A DNA stretch of 64,000 nt. Source: Telluria antibiotica. GTDB lineage: Bacteria > Pseudomonadota > Gammaproteobacteria > Burkholderiales > Burkholderiaceae_D. Positions 8,444 to 17,192 of the stretch are shown one piece after another (the first letter of the stretch is position 1; the number at the start of each line of letters is the position of its first letter). A program made the translations under genes and the position numbers. The stretch is from assembly GCF_011682055.1 (NCBI RefSeq), contig NZ_JAAQOM010000023.1, forward strand, positions 29,200-93,199, in the 5' to 3' direction. The notes beneath the pieces were generated by a model. The model was not told where the DNA came from, did no database searches, and was given only the letters and a program-made list of their open reading frames with translations.

Positions 8444-11400
8444 GGTGTTCCTTGGTCGAGGAAGGCGGACATCGCTTCCAGGTCGAAGCGCGCGGCAAGG
8501 GCACGCAGGGTGTCGGCGAATGGAGCGTATTGCGGGTCGAGCGCGGCGATGGTGTCGAGCTGGCGCGTGATGCCCCGCACATAGCCGAGTGCCAGCTGCG
8601 CGCGCAGCGCATCCAGGTGCGCCGCGGGCGGAAAGCGCAGCGCGGGCCGGTCGGCCGCTGTTGCGGGGGCGGCTTGCATGAGCCAGTCGAGGCCGAGGCG
8701 CGCGCCGATCCGCTCCAGCAGCTCGCCCACGTTGACGGGCTTGACGATGAAGTCTTCCGGTGCGATGCCGGCCGGGTTCTCGAGCGCCTTGTCGTACGCA
8801 TTGGCTGACACGATCAGGATCGGCACGGTGACGCCCCGTTCGCGGCGCAGGATGCGGCTCGCCTCCCAGCCGTCCATCACGGGCATCGCGAGGTCCATCA
8901 GGATCAGGTCCGGCAGCGCGTGCGCGCAGTGGACGAGGCATTCCGCGCCCGTCTCGGCCTGCGCCGTGTCGAAGCCGAGCGGTGCCAGGATGTTCACCAG
9001 CAGTTCGCGGTCGTTCCGTTCGTTGTCCACGACGAGGATGCGGCGCCGTGGGCCCGCATACCCGGCCGGCGCGAACGCGGGGACGGCTTGCGCGGGCGCC
9101 GGCGCGTGCACGCGCGGCAGCTGCAGGCGCACCTTGAACGTGCTGCCGAGGCCAGGCGTCGTGTCGACCGTCAGCTGCCCGCCCATCAATTGCACGAGCA
9201 TGCGGCTGATGGGCAGGCCCAGGCCCGTGCCGCCCGCGCCGACGGCGGCGCCCGCGCTGCCGCGCGCGAACGGTTCGAAGATCTTTTCGACCTCGTCGGG
9301 CAGGATGCCGGGACCGCTGTCCTGGACGTCGAACGACGCCATCTCGCGCGCGTAGCGCACGCGCAGCACGACTTCGCCCCGCGCCGTGAACTTGACGGCG
9401 TTGCCGAGGATGTTCATCAGGATCTGGCCGAGCCGCTTGCGGTCGGCGCGCACGCAGTCGGGCAGGGGGCCGTCGACCTCGTAGCGGAACGTGAGGCCCT
9501 TGTCGCGCGCCTGCTGCTCGAACATGCGGACGATCTGGCCGAGGAAGTCGGGGAAGGCCAAGGTGCGGATGTCGAAGCTGAACTTGCCGCCCTCGATGCG
9601 GGCGATGTCGAGCGAGCCTTCGATCAGCGACAGCAAATGCTCGCCGCTGCCCCGGATCACGCGGATCGCCTGGCGGCGCGGCGCGGGAATCGTCGCGTCG
9701 TTGTCGAGCAGTTGGGCGTAGCCGAGGATGCTGTTCAACGGCGTGCGGATCTCGTGGCTGATGGCGGCGATGTAGCGGCTCTTGGCCTGGTTGGCGTGGT
9801 CGGCCTGGCGCTTGGCCTGCTGCAGCTGGGCGTCCGTGCGGCCGTGCAGCTCGATCTCGCGCTGCAGGAGGCTCGTCTGGCGGTTTGATTCCTCCTGCGC
9901 CACGCGCCGGCTTTCGCTCGTCAGCACGAGCCACCACGCGACGATGCCGCCGGCCAGCACCAGCGCGCCGAAGACTTTCACGAAGGTCAGGCGCAGAGCG
10001 TCGACCATGATGGGGCTGGCGGCGGCGCCCAGCGCGCCCCGCTCGTGCACGTACAGCAGGGCGAGCAGGCCGCCGAGCAGCGACGCCGTCGTCACCATCA
10101 ACAGCAGGTAGTGGCCCAGGCGGCTCGTCATGTAGGGCCACATCGACACGGGCAGCAGCGCCTTCGCCGCCGATTCCCACTGCTGCGCGAAGCGCGCGTG
10201 CGGCTTGCAGGCGTCGCCGCAGCGGGCGTCGAGGCAGCAGCACAGGGAGCAGATCGGGCCCTGGTAGGCGGGGCAGTGCGCCATGTCGTCCGTCTCGTAC
10301 TCCTTTTCGCAGATGCAGCACGTCTGCGTGCGTGCCGATGCCGGCCAGCCCGCGACGGGACGGGCAAGATAATATTTGCCGCGCGTGGCCCAGGCGATCA
10401 GCGGTGCCGCGACCAGCGCCGTCGCCAGCGCGATGAACGCGGAAAACGCCCGCGCGTGGGCGCCGAACGCGCCGGTGAAGGCGGCGATCGACAAGGTCGA
10501 CGCGAGCAGCATGGCGCCCACGCCGACCGGATTGATGTCGTACAGGTAGGCGCGCCGGAACTCGATGCCCTTGGGGCTGAGGCCCAGCGGCTTGTTGATC
10601 ACGAGGTCTGCCACGACGGCCGTGATCCACGCGATCGCGACGTTCGAATACAGGCCGAGCACCTGCTCCAGCGCCTGGAACACGTCCAGCTCCATCAGCA
10701 GCACGGCGATCAGTGCATTGAACACGGCCCAGACGACGCGCCCCGGATGGCTGTGCGTGAGGCGGGCGAAGAAGTTCGACCATGCCAGCGAGCCGGCGTA
10801 CGCGTTCGTCATGTTGATCTTGACTTGCGAGATGACGACAAACAGCGCCGTCGCCAGCACGGCCAGGCTGCCGTTGCCGAGCACCTGGCGGAACCCCGCG
10901 AGATACATCTGGTTCGGATTGACGGCCTGCGCGAGCGTGGCGCCGCCCTCGATCGCGAGCAGCGCCAGCAGCGCGCCGCCCAGCATCTTCGCCATGCCGA
11001 GCAGGATCCAGCCCGGGCCGGCCGCCAGCACGCCCAGGTGCCAGCGCACGCGGTTCGCCGGCGTCCGTTCGGGCATGAAGCGCAGGAAGTCGACCTGTTC
11101 GCCGATCTGCGTGATCAGCGCGACGCCGACGGCCGTCGCGGCGCCGAACTGCAGGATGTCGAAACCGTGCGCACTCCCGTGGCCGGAAAAGTGCCCCAGC
11201 TGCGCGATCAGGTCCGGCTGCCTGGCGGCGATGGCGACGAACGGGAGCGCGAGCAGCACGAGCCAGACGGGCTGCGTGACCATCTGGATGCGGCTCACCA
11301 GCGTCACGCCGTGCGTCACGAGCGGGATCACGGCGAGCGCGCTGACGAGGTAGCCGACGTACAGCGGCAACCCGAAGTACAGCTCCAGCGCATAGGCCAT

Positions 11401-11841
11401 GATGGCCGCTTCCAGCGCGAACAGGATGAACGTGAACGACGCGTAGACGAACGACGAGATCGTCGAGCCGATGTAGCCGAAGCCGGCGCCGCGCGTGAGC
11501 AAATCCATGTCGACGCCGTGGTGGGCGGCGTAGTAGCTGATCGGCAGGCCGGTGGCGAAGATGATCACGCCGATGGCGACGATGGCCCAGAACGCGTTCT
11601 CGAAGCCGTAGTTGACGGCGATGGTGCCGCCGATCGCTTCCAGCACGAGGAAGGAAATGGCGCCGAACGCCGTGTTCGCGACGCGGAACACGGACCATTT
11701 GCGGAACGCGCGCGGCGTGAAGCGCAGCGCGTAATCCTCGATGGTTTCGTCGGCGACCCACGTGTTGTAGTCGCGCCGGATCTTGACGATCCTGAGCGGC
11801 GGTTCGGTGTCGCGGGCGGGGGGCTGGGTGGCGGTGTTCAT
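8440..11841 (-). CDS. Hybrid histidine kinase with NCS1 nucleobase-permease-like sensor domain
   Basis: 1133 aa from ATG 11841 (a TTG at 11847 is also possible; neither has a good ribosome site). Residues about 40-495 form a multi-helix membrane domain resembling purine/cytosine permeases of the NCS1 family (DLLTRGAGFGYIGST, VKINMTNAYAGSLAWSNFF). Residues about 508-546 are a Cys-rich knuckle (CCICEKE...ICSLCCCLDARCGDAC), followed by two more helices (about 578-640), a coiled coil, HisKA with H696 in AAISHEIRTPLN, an HATPase domain (NILGNAVKF; DSGPGI; GTGLGL), and a receiver with D983 in LMDLAMPVMDG. Transporter-like sensor kinases are known (CbrA uses an SSS-type domain); here the ligand may be urea, allantoin or a nucleobase, inferred from the urt neighbourhood. 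Confidence 0.88.
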   Translation of the reverse strand: MNTATQPPARDTEPPLRIVKIRRDYNTWVADETIEDYALRFTPRAFRKWSVFRVANTAFGAISFLVLEAIGGTIAVNYGFENAFWAIVAIGVIIFATGLPISYYAAHHGVDMDLLTRGAGFGYIGSTISSFVYASFTFILFALEAAIMAYALELYFGLPLYVGYLVSALAVIPLVTHGVTLVSRIQMVTQPVWLVLLALPFVAIAARQPDLIAQLGHFSGHGSAHGFDILQFGAATAVGVALITQIGEQVDFLRFMPERTPANRVRWHLGVLAAGPGWILLGMAKMLGGALLALLAIEGGATLAQAVNPNQMYLAGFRQVLGNGSLAVLATALFVVISQVKINMTNAYAGSLAWSNFFARLTHSHPGRVVWAVFNALIAVLLMELDVFQALEQVLGLYSNVAIAWITAVVADLVINKPLGLSPKGIEFRRAYLYDINPVGVGAMLLASTLSIAAFTGAFGAHARAFSAFIALATALVAAPLIAWATRGKYYLARPVAGWPASARTQTCCICEKEYETDDMAHCPAYQGPICSLCCCLDARCGDACKPHARFAQQWESAAKALLPVSMWPYMTSRLGHYLLLMVTTASLLGGLLALLYVHERGALGAAASPIMVDALRLTFVKVFGALVLAGGIVAWWLVLTSESRRVAQEESNRQTSLLQREIELHGRTDAQLQQAKRQADHANQAKSRYIAAISHEIRTPLNSILGYAQLLDNDATIPAPRRQAIRVIRGSGEHLLSLIEGSLDIARIEGGKFSFDIRTLAFPDFLGQIVRMFEQQARDKGLTFRYEVDGPLPDCVRADRKRLGQILMNILGNAVKFTARGEVVLRVRYAREMASFDVQDSGPGILPDEVEKIFEPFARGSAGAAVGAGGTGLGLPISRMLVQLMGGQLTVDTTPGLGSTFKVRLQLPRVHAPAPAQAVPAFAPAGYAGPRRRILVVDNERNDRELLVNILAPLGFDTAQAETGAECLVHCAHALPDLILMDLAMPVMDGWEASRILRRERGVTVPILIVSANAYDKALENPAGIAPEDFIVKPVNVGELLERIGARLGLDWLMQAAPATAADRPALRFPPAAHLDALRAQLALGYVRGITRQLDTIAALDPQYAPFADTLRALAARFDLEAMSAFLDQGTP

Positions 11842-11884
11842 GCTCAAAACTTAAGCAAGATCCGGGCCCGCTACCGGGCCGGCG

Positions 11885-12922
11885 TCACGCCCGCACGGTC
11901 CAGGCCCCGTCGGCGTACACGCGCTCGTCGTCCAGATAGACAGCGTCCGTCACGACGAACACGTCGATGTGGTAACGGGCATCCTTGCGCTTGAACCCGG
12001 GCTTCGCGTACACGCCGTGCTTGGCACCAAGCGACAGGTGGATGCCGCACATGCGCTCGTACGTGCCGATGTCGTCCACGCGGCGCTCGCGCGTGAAGGC
12101 GCGGTTCATGCCGAAGCCCAGCTCGCGCACCCACACTTCGCCCTCGTCGCGGCGGATGATGTCCAGCACTTCCTGGAACGCGGGCGTGGCGTTCTCCGTG
12201 CCGACCACGCGGCCCTTGTCGACGATGAGCGTGATGGGCGCGTCCGGCCGGTTCACGAGGTACGACGTGTCGCCGAACACGTGCACCTGCGCGCGGCCGC
12301 TGACGGCTTCCAGGCCCTGCGCTTCCGTGAACACTTCGCCGATCGGGAACTGGCCGCCTACGTTGGTCATCGCGCGATAGTCGCCCACGTTCAGCTTCGC
12401 GGCTTCGAGCGGCGAGTCGAACACGAGGACGTCGCCGCCGCCATGGACCTCGGCGCGGCGCGCACCGTCGATGCGAGCCTTCAGCGCGTGGCCCACGCCG
12501 CGGAAATACGCGGGGTCGTAAGCCAGCGCCTCGATGTAGTGCTCGCCCTGCGCGCCCGGCATGCGCGACAGGTGCACGTGCTCGATCACCTTCAGGCCCA
12601 GCTTGAACAGTTCCACGCGCAGGCGGAAGCCGTCCAGGCGGAAGTTCGTCGACTGCACGAGCACGACGAGGTCCTGCGGCGCCAGCGTGCGGAACGTCGC
12701 CAGCACGTGGTCCGGCGCCACCGTGTCGAAGTCGATGAAGGTCGCATCCGGCAGGTTGGCGCGGTACGCGTCGACGAGGGCGCGGGCCAGCGCCGTGCGC
12801 GTGTCGAACACGACCAGCGCGCGCCGCTCGGGCGTGTGGTCGAGCGCGATCGCGAGCACGTCGCGCAGGTGCGCGGTGGCGGCGGCGATGGCGGCGGCGG
12901 GCAGGGCGTCGGTGGGCGTCAT
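11885..12922 (-). CDS. M29 aminopeptidase-like protein
   Basis: 345 aa, no signal peptide, so cytoplasmic. The C-terminal half has the pattern of thermophilic-type (M29/AmpS) metallo-aminopeptidases in weakened form: VRELGFGMN (E-x-G-x-G), then YERMCGIHLSLGAKHG, then RYHIDVFVVTDAVYLD, which would supply Glu/His/Asp metal ligands. The N-terminal half (VVFDTRTALARALVDAY; VLVQSTNFRLDGFRLRVELF) also fits that fold's first domain. Activity is not certain because not all M29 ligands could be matched by eye. A 6-bp GC hairpin (11862-11881) lies between it and the kinase gene. Confidence 0.5.
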   Translation of the reverse strand: MTPTDALPAAAIAAATAHLRDVLAIALDHTPERRALVVFDTRTALARALVDAYRANLPDATFIDFDTVAPDHVLATFRTLAPQDLVVLVQSTNFRLDGFRLRVELFKLGLKVIEHVHLSRMPGAQGEHYIEALAYDPAYFRGVGHALKARIDGARRAEVHGGGDVLVFDSPLEAAKLNVGDYRAMTNVGGQFPIGEVFTEAQGLEAVSGRAQVHVFGDTSYLVNRPDAPITLIVDKGRVVGTENATPAFQEVLDIIRRDEGEVWVRELGFGMNRAFTRERRVDDIGTYERMCGIHLSLGAKHGVYAKPGFKRKDARYHIDVFVVTDAVYLDDERVYADGAWTVRA

Positions 12923-13034
12923 GGCATCGGGCGGAAGGGAGACAACCCGGCATTATACGTGTTCGGCACCCTTGCGGCAGCTCACGCTCGGCCCGGCTGG
13001 AATGGGGCACAGTCTGGCTGTCAGGAGTGCCATC

Positions 13035-13556
13035 ATGTTGATTCATAAAGGAAATTTCCTCAAGCGTAAGTCGGCGTCAGCGCTGCTGGCGGCCGCGCTG
13101 GCGGGCTTCGCCGTGCCGCTGCCGCCGGCGCACGGTGCGGCGCTCGCGACGGCCGCCGTGCGCGCACCGGACGCCGTGGCCGCGGAATTCTACGGCTGGT
13201 TCCTCGCGACGCTCGATGCCGACCAGGACCCGCTCTCCGACCGCTACGAACGTCTGCATGCGTACGTCGCGCAGCCCCTCGTCGACCAGTTGCTGAAACG
13301 GGGCCAGGGCGCGGGCGACTACTTCCTGCAGTCGGCCCGCCTCCGCGGCGCCTGGCTGCGCGCGCCCGTGCGCACCGCCACGTTGCGCCGCCAGGCACGC
13401 GTGGCCGACGTCCTCGTCACGCTCGACGGCGGGGGCGACGCCCAGCACGACGTCGTGCTGACGATGGAACTGGACAACGGCACGTGGAAGATCCGCAGTG
13501 TGAGCCGCGCGGCAGTCGATGCGTCCAAAAGTTCCGCCGGCCGGCCCGGTATTTGA
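13035..13556 (+). CDS. Small secreted protein, DUF3828-like
   Basis: 173 aa; ATG 13035 is preceded by CAGGAG. N-terminal signal peptide ending near AHG-AA. The mature part reads VAAEFYGWFLATLDADQDPLSDRYERLHAYVAQPLVDQLL and GDYFLQSARLRGAWL, the layout of DUF3828 (YqhG-like) proteins, an NTF2-like fold of unknown role found in the envelope of proteobacteria. It diverges from the M29-like gene across 112 bp. No functional claim beyond a probable periplasmic location. Confidence 0.55.
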   Translation: MLIHKGNFLKRKSASALLAAALAGFAVPLPPAHGAALATAAVRAPDAVAAEFYGWFLATLDADQDPLSDRYERLHAYVAQPLVDQLLKRGQGAGDYFLQSARLRGAWLRAPVRTATLRRQARVADVLVTLDGGGDAQHDVVLTMELDNGTWKIRSVSRAAVDASKSSAGRPGI

Positions 13557-13691
13557 TCCCGGAAGCACAGCCACGCGCTACTCGGTGAACAGGGCGCCGT
13601 CGCCTTGATCCCGGCGCTATGATTCCAAAACGATAACGGCCCCGACGTTGAGCGGGCCGTTGGACATTTTGACGAATCGACGGTGGAGCGC

Positions 13692-15188
13692 ATGGCATAC
13701 CGATGGGAAACGCCGACCAGCGTCTGGCTGGAAGACGAGCGCAGCGGGCAGTTCGAGCTGGCGTCCAGCGACGGCCTGGGCCGGATCGACTGGCAGGCCG
13801 CCGCGCGCGGCCGCCTGGCCGATTGCGCGCACCTGCTCGGCGCCTCGCTGCCGCAGTCCTGCGACCATGCGGCCATCTATCCGGAAGGCTTCGCGTTCTG
13901 CCCCACGTGCGGCCGTCCGCTCGCGCGCCTCGGCGCCGCACCGGAGCGCCTTCCGGACTGGTGGGGCCCGTATGCAGACGCGCTGCTGCCCCGGCACGTG
14001 CCGCACGGCCTGCCCGTGACGTCGCTGGCGCTGGGCGACAGCCTCGAGGAACGGCCGCCCGCGCCGGAGGTCGGCCGCTTCGACGTGGCCATGCCGCCAC
14101 CGCCGAACGCCCACTGCGTGTTCGCGGCCGGCACCTACGGTTTTCCCGAACAGCGCCTGCTCGCGCTGGCGCCGGGGCGGGGCGTGCTGCAATACTGGGA
14201 CCCGCTGTCCGAGGTCTGGCACGTGATGGTGCCGGAAGAGGGGACGGCCGATCTCGCGTTCGGTGCATCGGACTACGGCTGGCTGCCGATGGCGCACCTG
14301 CAGGTGCCCGCACGGCGCGGCGACGTCGCGCTCGTGCCCACGGCGCGCGGCCTGTACCGCCTCGGCGTGAATCCCGTCAGCGAGACGTGCCGCACGGAGG
14401 CCGTGCTCGCGGCACCCGTCGTCGCCGCGCCGGGACTGATGCGGCGCCAGTTGGGCGTCCTCGTGCGCAATCCGGGCGGCACGCTGGGCTTGTGCGGGCT
14501 CGGCGCCGACTTGTCCCCGGGCCCGCAATTCGATTGCGGCGCGCTGCCGCTGTCCGGCTGGACGCGCCCCATCGGCTACGACGGCCAGCTGTTCTGGCTG
14601 CACGGCGAGGGCCAGTTCGTGTGGCGTCCGGGCGAAGCCCCGCGTTGGCTTCCCTGGCCCGACACGTGGCTGCCCAGCCTCGACCTCGGCGGCCCCACGC
14701 TGAGCCGCGACGGCCGCATGTGGCTGATCGGGCATGACGGCCAGTCGTACTCGTTCCTCGAGCTGGGCGTGGAGCGGCCGCAGCGCGAAGCGATCGACGG
14801 TGCGCGCCTCGGCTTCGCCAATCTGCTGTTCCGGCGCGGCCATCCCGTCGTCGACGAGCCGTGGTCCGGCGAGCACGTCGAGGACCAGCACGAGGACGAT
14901 GCCCTCGTGCTGCCGCTGCTGCGCAGCTTCAACAACAACCGCAGCCAGCCCAGCGGGCTCGTGCTGCGCTTCCACAAATACACGGGCCGCGCGGAAGACG
15001 CGCTGGCCAACCGCGTGATCGCCCGTACGACGGTGGAGTGGATCGGCCGGCGCAACGTGATCCTGGACGAAGTGGCGCGCCTCGCGCGGCCGCTCGACTG
15101 CGTCCCCTTCGTCTACGCCAACCGCCTGTGGCTGCACCACCCAGACTGGAACCGGATCCGCGGCTGGAACCTGGACGCGCCGACGTGA
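13692..15188 (+). CDS. Unknown Cys-ribbon protein, first gene of tubulin-like operon
   Basis: 498 aa. ATG 13692 is chosen over the in-frame GTG at 13683 because GGTGGAG lies just before it. No signal peptide or membrane helix. Cysteines at about 45, 57, 70 and 73 (the last pair in FCPTCGRPLA) could form a zinc ribbon. The remainder is rich in Trp/Gly beta-type segments (LQYWDPLSEVWHVMVPE; GYDGQLFWLHGEGQFVW; RDGRMWLIGHDGQSYSFLE) that look like blades of a beta-propeller. It ends in GTGA overlap with the next gene (15185-15188). I do not recognise the family; the operon context suggests a cytoplasmic partner of the tubulin-like protein. Confidence 0.8.
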   Translation: MAYRWETPTSVWLEDERSGQFELASSDGLGRIDWQAAARGRLADCAHLLGASLPQSCDHAAIYPEGFAFCPTCGRPLARLGAAPERLPDWWGPYADALLPRHVPHGLPVTSLALGDSLEERPPAPEVGRFDVAMPPPPNAHCVFAAGTYGFPEQRLLALAPGRGVLQYWDPLSEVWHVMVPEEGTADLAFGASDYGWLPMAHLQVPARRGDVALVPTARGLYRLGVNPVSETCRTEAVLAAPVVAAPGLMRRQLGVLVRNPGGTLGLCGLGADLSPGPQFDCGALPLSGWTRPIGYDGQLFWLHGEGQFVWRPGEAPRWLPWPDTWLPSLDLGGPTLSRDGRMWLIGHDGQSYSFLELGVERPQREAIDGARLGFANLLFRRGHPVVDEPWSGEHVEDQHEDDALVLPLLRSFNNNRSQPSGLVLRFHKYTGRAEDALANRVIARTTVEWIGRRNVILDEVARLARPLDCVPFVYANRLWLHHPDWNRIRGWNLDAPT

Positions 15189-16666
15189 GGGCCGCCCGCT
15201 TTTTCATCCTGCTTCTCGCGCTGTGCGGCATCGCTCCCGCGTGGGCCGTACCGCAGGTGGTGCTCGTGCAGAACTCCGGCTGGATGGAGCCGTTTTATAC
15301 CGACCCGCACTCGCCGTTCAAGCCGCTGGTGGCGGCGCTCGCGGGCGGCGTCGCGCAGCCGGGCGACGCGCTCGTGCTGGCGGCATTCAACCAGTCGCTG
15401 CCCGGTGCGCCGTCGCCGCGCGCGCTGCTGTCCGAGCAGGTGACCAATGCCACGCAAGCGCACGTGCAGGCCGCGCTGGCGGGGCTCGACACGGCGAGGA
15501 AACCCGGCGGTGCGGCGCTGGCCGACACGGACCTGGGCGAGGCCGTGGAGACGACCATCAGCCGCGTGCTGGACGGGAAAGGCGGCCTTGTCTGGCTCGT
15601 GACGAACAACCGCAACAGCCCGAACAACGACCAGGCGACGGCCCAGCGCAACCGCGAATTCTATGCGCTGATCCACAAGGGCGCCCGCATCACGAAGGCG
15701 CTCGCGTTCCCGCTGCGCATGCCGGTGCAGGGCCAGCACTACCGCGCGAACGGCCTGATGGTGTACGTGTTCGCCGTCGGCCAGGACGGCGCGCGCGCCC
15801 TCGACGCGCTGCTCGCGGCCGGACGCGTGCAGCGCGTGATCACGGAACCGCCCGCGCGCCTGAAACCGCTGGACCGCGACACCGTGCGCCTCGTGCCGCG
15901 CAAGGTCGAGGATGCGCCCGGCGTCGAGTTCTCGATGGATGCGGCGGGCCGGCTGCGCGCCGACGTCGCGCCCGACGCGCGCGCGCCCAGCGCCACGATC
16001 CGCTGGCAGCTGGAGAACACGATGTATCCGTACACGATCGCGGAGGCCGCGCTGTCCGCGCGCTCCGTGCTGGGTGGCGAGAACCGTCCGATCCAGCTGC
16101 GCACGGCCACCGTCACTGGGCTCGCGCCGGGCCGCGCGGAACCGCTCGTGTCGACCGTGCAACTCCCGGTCGCGCAACTGCCCGGCAAATGGTCGCTGGC
16201 GGCGCTGAAATCGGCGGGGTCCGCGTACGTGCTGCCGGGCCGCATCGAGCTGCACCTGCAAGGCCAGAAGCTGGAACTGTCGCAGGCGTTCCGCGCCCGG
16301 ATGGCGGCGCTGTTCCCGGGCGATCCGCTGCCGGACATCTTCACGCCCCCGGCCGACGTGCAGGCGTCGACGGCCGTGCTGCCCGTCGAGGTGCACGTGC
16401 ACTATGGTTCGGCGCCGCTCGTCGCACTGTTGGGCGGGGGCCTCGCGCTGCTGGCGGCGGGCGCCGGCGCCGCGTATGCGTACGGCCGGCCGCGCCGGGT
16501 GCAGCTCGTCGTGGAGGACGAACTGCGCACCGTGCACACGCGGGCCGGGGCCACGCAACCGATCTACGACAAGGCGGGCAACGAGGTCGCCCGCCTGAAG
16601 ACAACCATGTTCGGCCATCAGTTGCTCGACCTGCGCGAAGGTGCGCAGGTGCGGCTCGGCCGATGA
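15185..16666 (+). CDS. vWA-like membrane protein with degenerate MIDAS
   Basis: 493 aa, GTG start overlapping the previous stop. Signal peptide ends near AWA-VP. The periplasmic part opens with QVVLVQNSGWM, in the place of the vWA DxSxS strand, but Asp is Gln/Asn; the second motif is intact-looking (TDLGEA, about 115-120, the MIDAS Thr loop); the third (WLVTNN, about 137-142) has Asn for Asp. The fold is thus vWA-like but metal binding looks lost. A single helix at about 411-433 (LVALLGGGLALLAAGAGAAYAYG) anchors it, leaving a C-terminal cytoplasmic FHA-like or beta tail of about 57 residues. Partner of the tubulin-like protein by operon position. Confidence 0.75.
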   Translation: MRAARFFILLLALCGIAPAWAVPQVVLVQNSGWMEPFYTDPHSPFKPLVAALAGGVAQPGDALVLAAFNQSLPGAPSPRALLSEQVTNATQAHVQAALAGLDTARKPGGAALADTDLGEAVETTISRVLDGKGGLVWLVTNNRNSPNNDQATAQRNREFYALIHKGARITKALAFPLRMPVQGQHYRANGLMVYVFAVGQDGARALDALLAAGRVQRVITEPPARLKPLDRDTVRLVPRKVEDAPGVEFSMDAAGRLRADVAPDARAPSATIRWQLENTMYPYTIAEAALSARSVLGGENRPIQLRTATVTGLAPGRAEPLVSTVQLPVAQLPGKWSLAALKSAGSAYVLPGRIELHLQGQKLELSQAFRARMAALFPGDPLPDIFTPPADVQASTAVLPVEVHVHYGSAPLVALLGGGLALLAAGAGAAYAYGRPRRVQLVVEDELRTVHTRAGATQPIYDKAGNEVARLKTTMFGHQLLDLREGAQVRLGR

Positions 16667-16686
16667 ACCCACCAGGAACCGCGACC

Positions 16687-17175
16687 ATGCAGAACGCCCA
16701 GACCAAACCGAACCCGCCGGCGCCCGACACCGTCGGGACGTCCACCGACCCTGGCTTCAAGCTGCCCGGCCAGGATGCGGCGACGCCGCACGACAGCCTG
16801 CCGAAGACGACGCCGGACACGGCGACGCAACCCGTCGAGATCGCACCGGGCGGCGCCACCAACACGACCGCGGCGCCGCTGCGCGACACGGCGGGGCGCG
16901 ACATGGCGATCGGCGCCGTCGTCTTCGCCGTGCTGCTCGTGATTTACTTTTTCGTGCGGAACGCGTACGTGCACCACCTCGTCGTCAAGCGCGTGGCGCC
17001 GTCGTCCGCGGGCAGCGCCGGCTGGCTGCTGTTCGTCGGCATGGGCTTCCTGTCGGCCGTCGTCGTGCTGGCCATCGTCAACGCGAGCCGCTACCTGACG
17101 CCCGCGATCACCGGACCGCTGGTCGTCGTGGGCGTCGTCACGCTCGTCGCCGCGTTCTTCGTCGGCCGCCGCTGA
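16687..17175 (+). CDS. Three-TM membrane protein of tubulin-like operon
   Basis: 162 aa from ATG 16687, which has AGGAA eight bases upstream; an ATG at 16663 overlapping the previous stop (ATGA) would add eight residues. A Pro/Thr-rich, probably disordered cytoplasmic N-terminus (about 1-70) precedes three hydrophobic helices (about 73-91, 111-131, 140-159). No catalytic motifs. The stop lies 17 bp before the tubulin-like gene. Likely a membrane anchor or adaptor for the complex; function is unknown. Confidence 0.75.
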   Translation: MQNAQTKPNPPAPDTVGTSTDPGFKLPGQDAATPHDSLPKTTPDTATQPVEIAPGGATNTTAAPLRDTAGRDMAIGAVVFAVLLVIYFFVRNAYVHHLVVKRVAPSSAGSAGWLLFVGMGFLSAVVVLAIVNASRYLTPAITGPLVVVGVVTLVAAFFVGRR

Positions 17176-17192
17176 ATTTCAAAGAGACCACC

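Noticed and set aside
11862..11881. GC-rich 6-bp hairpin between the M29-like and kinase genes as a terminator
   Set aside because: No T tract on either strand; not strong enough to list.
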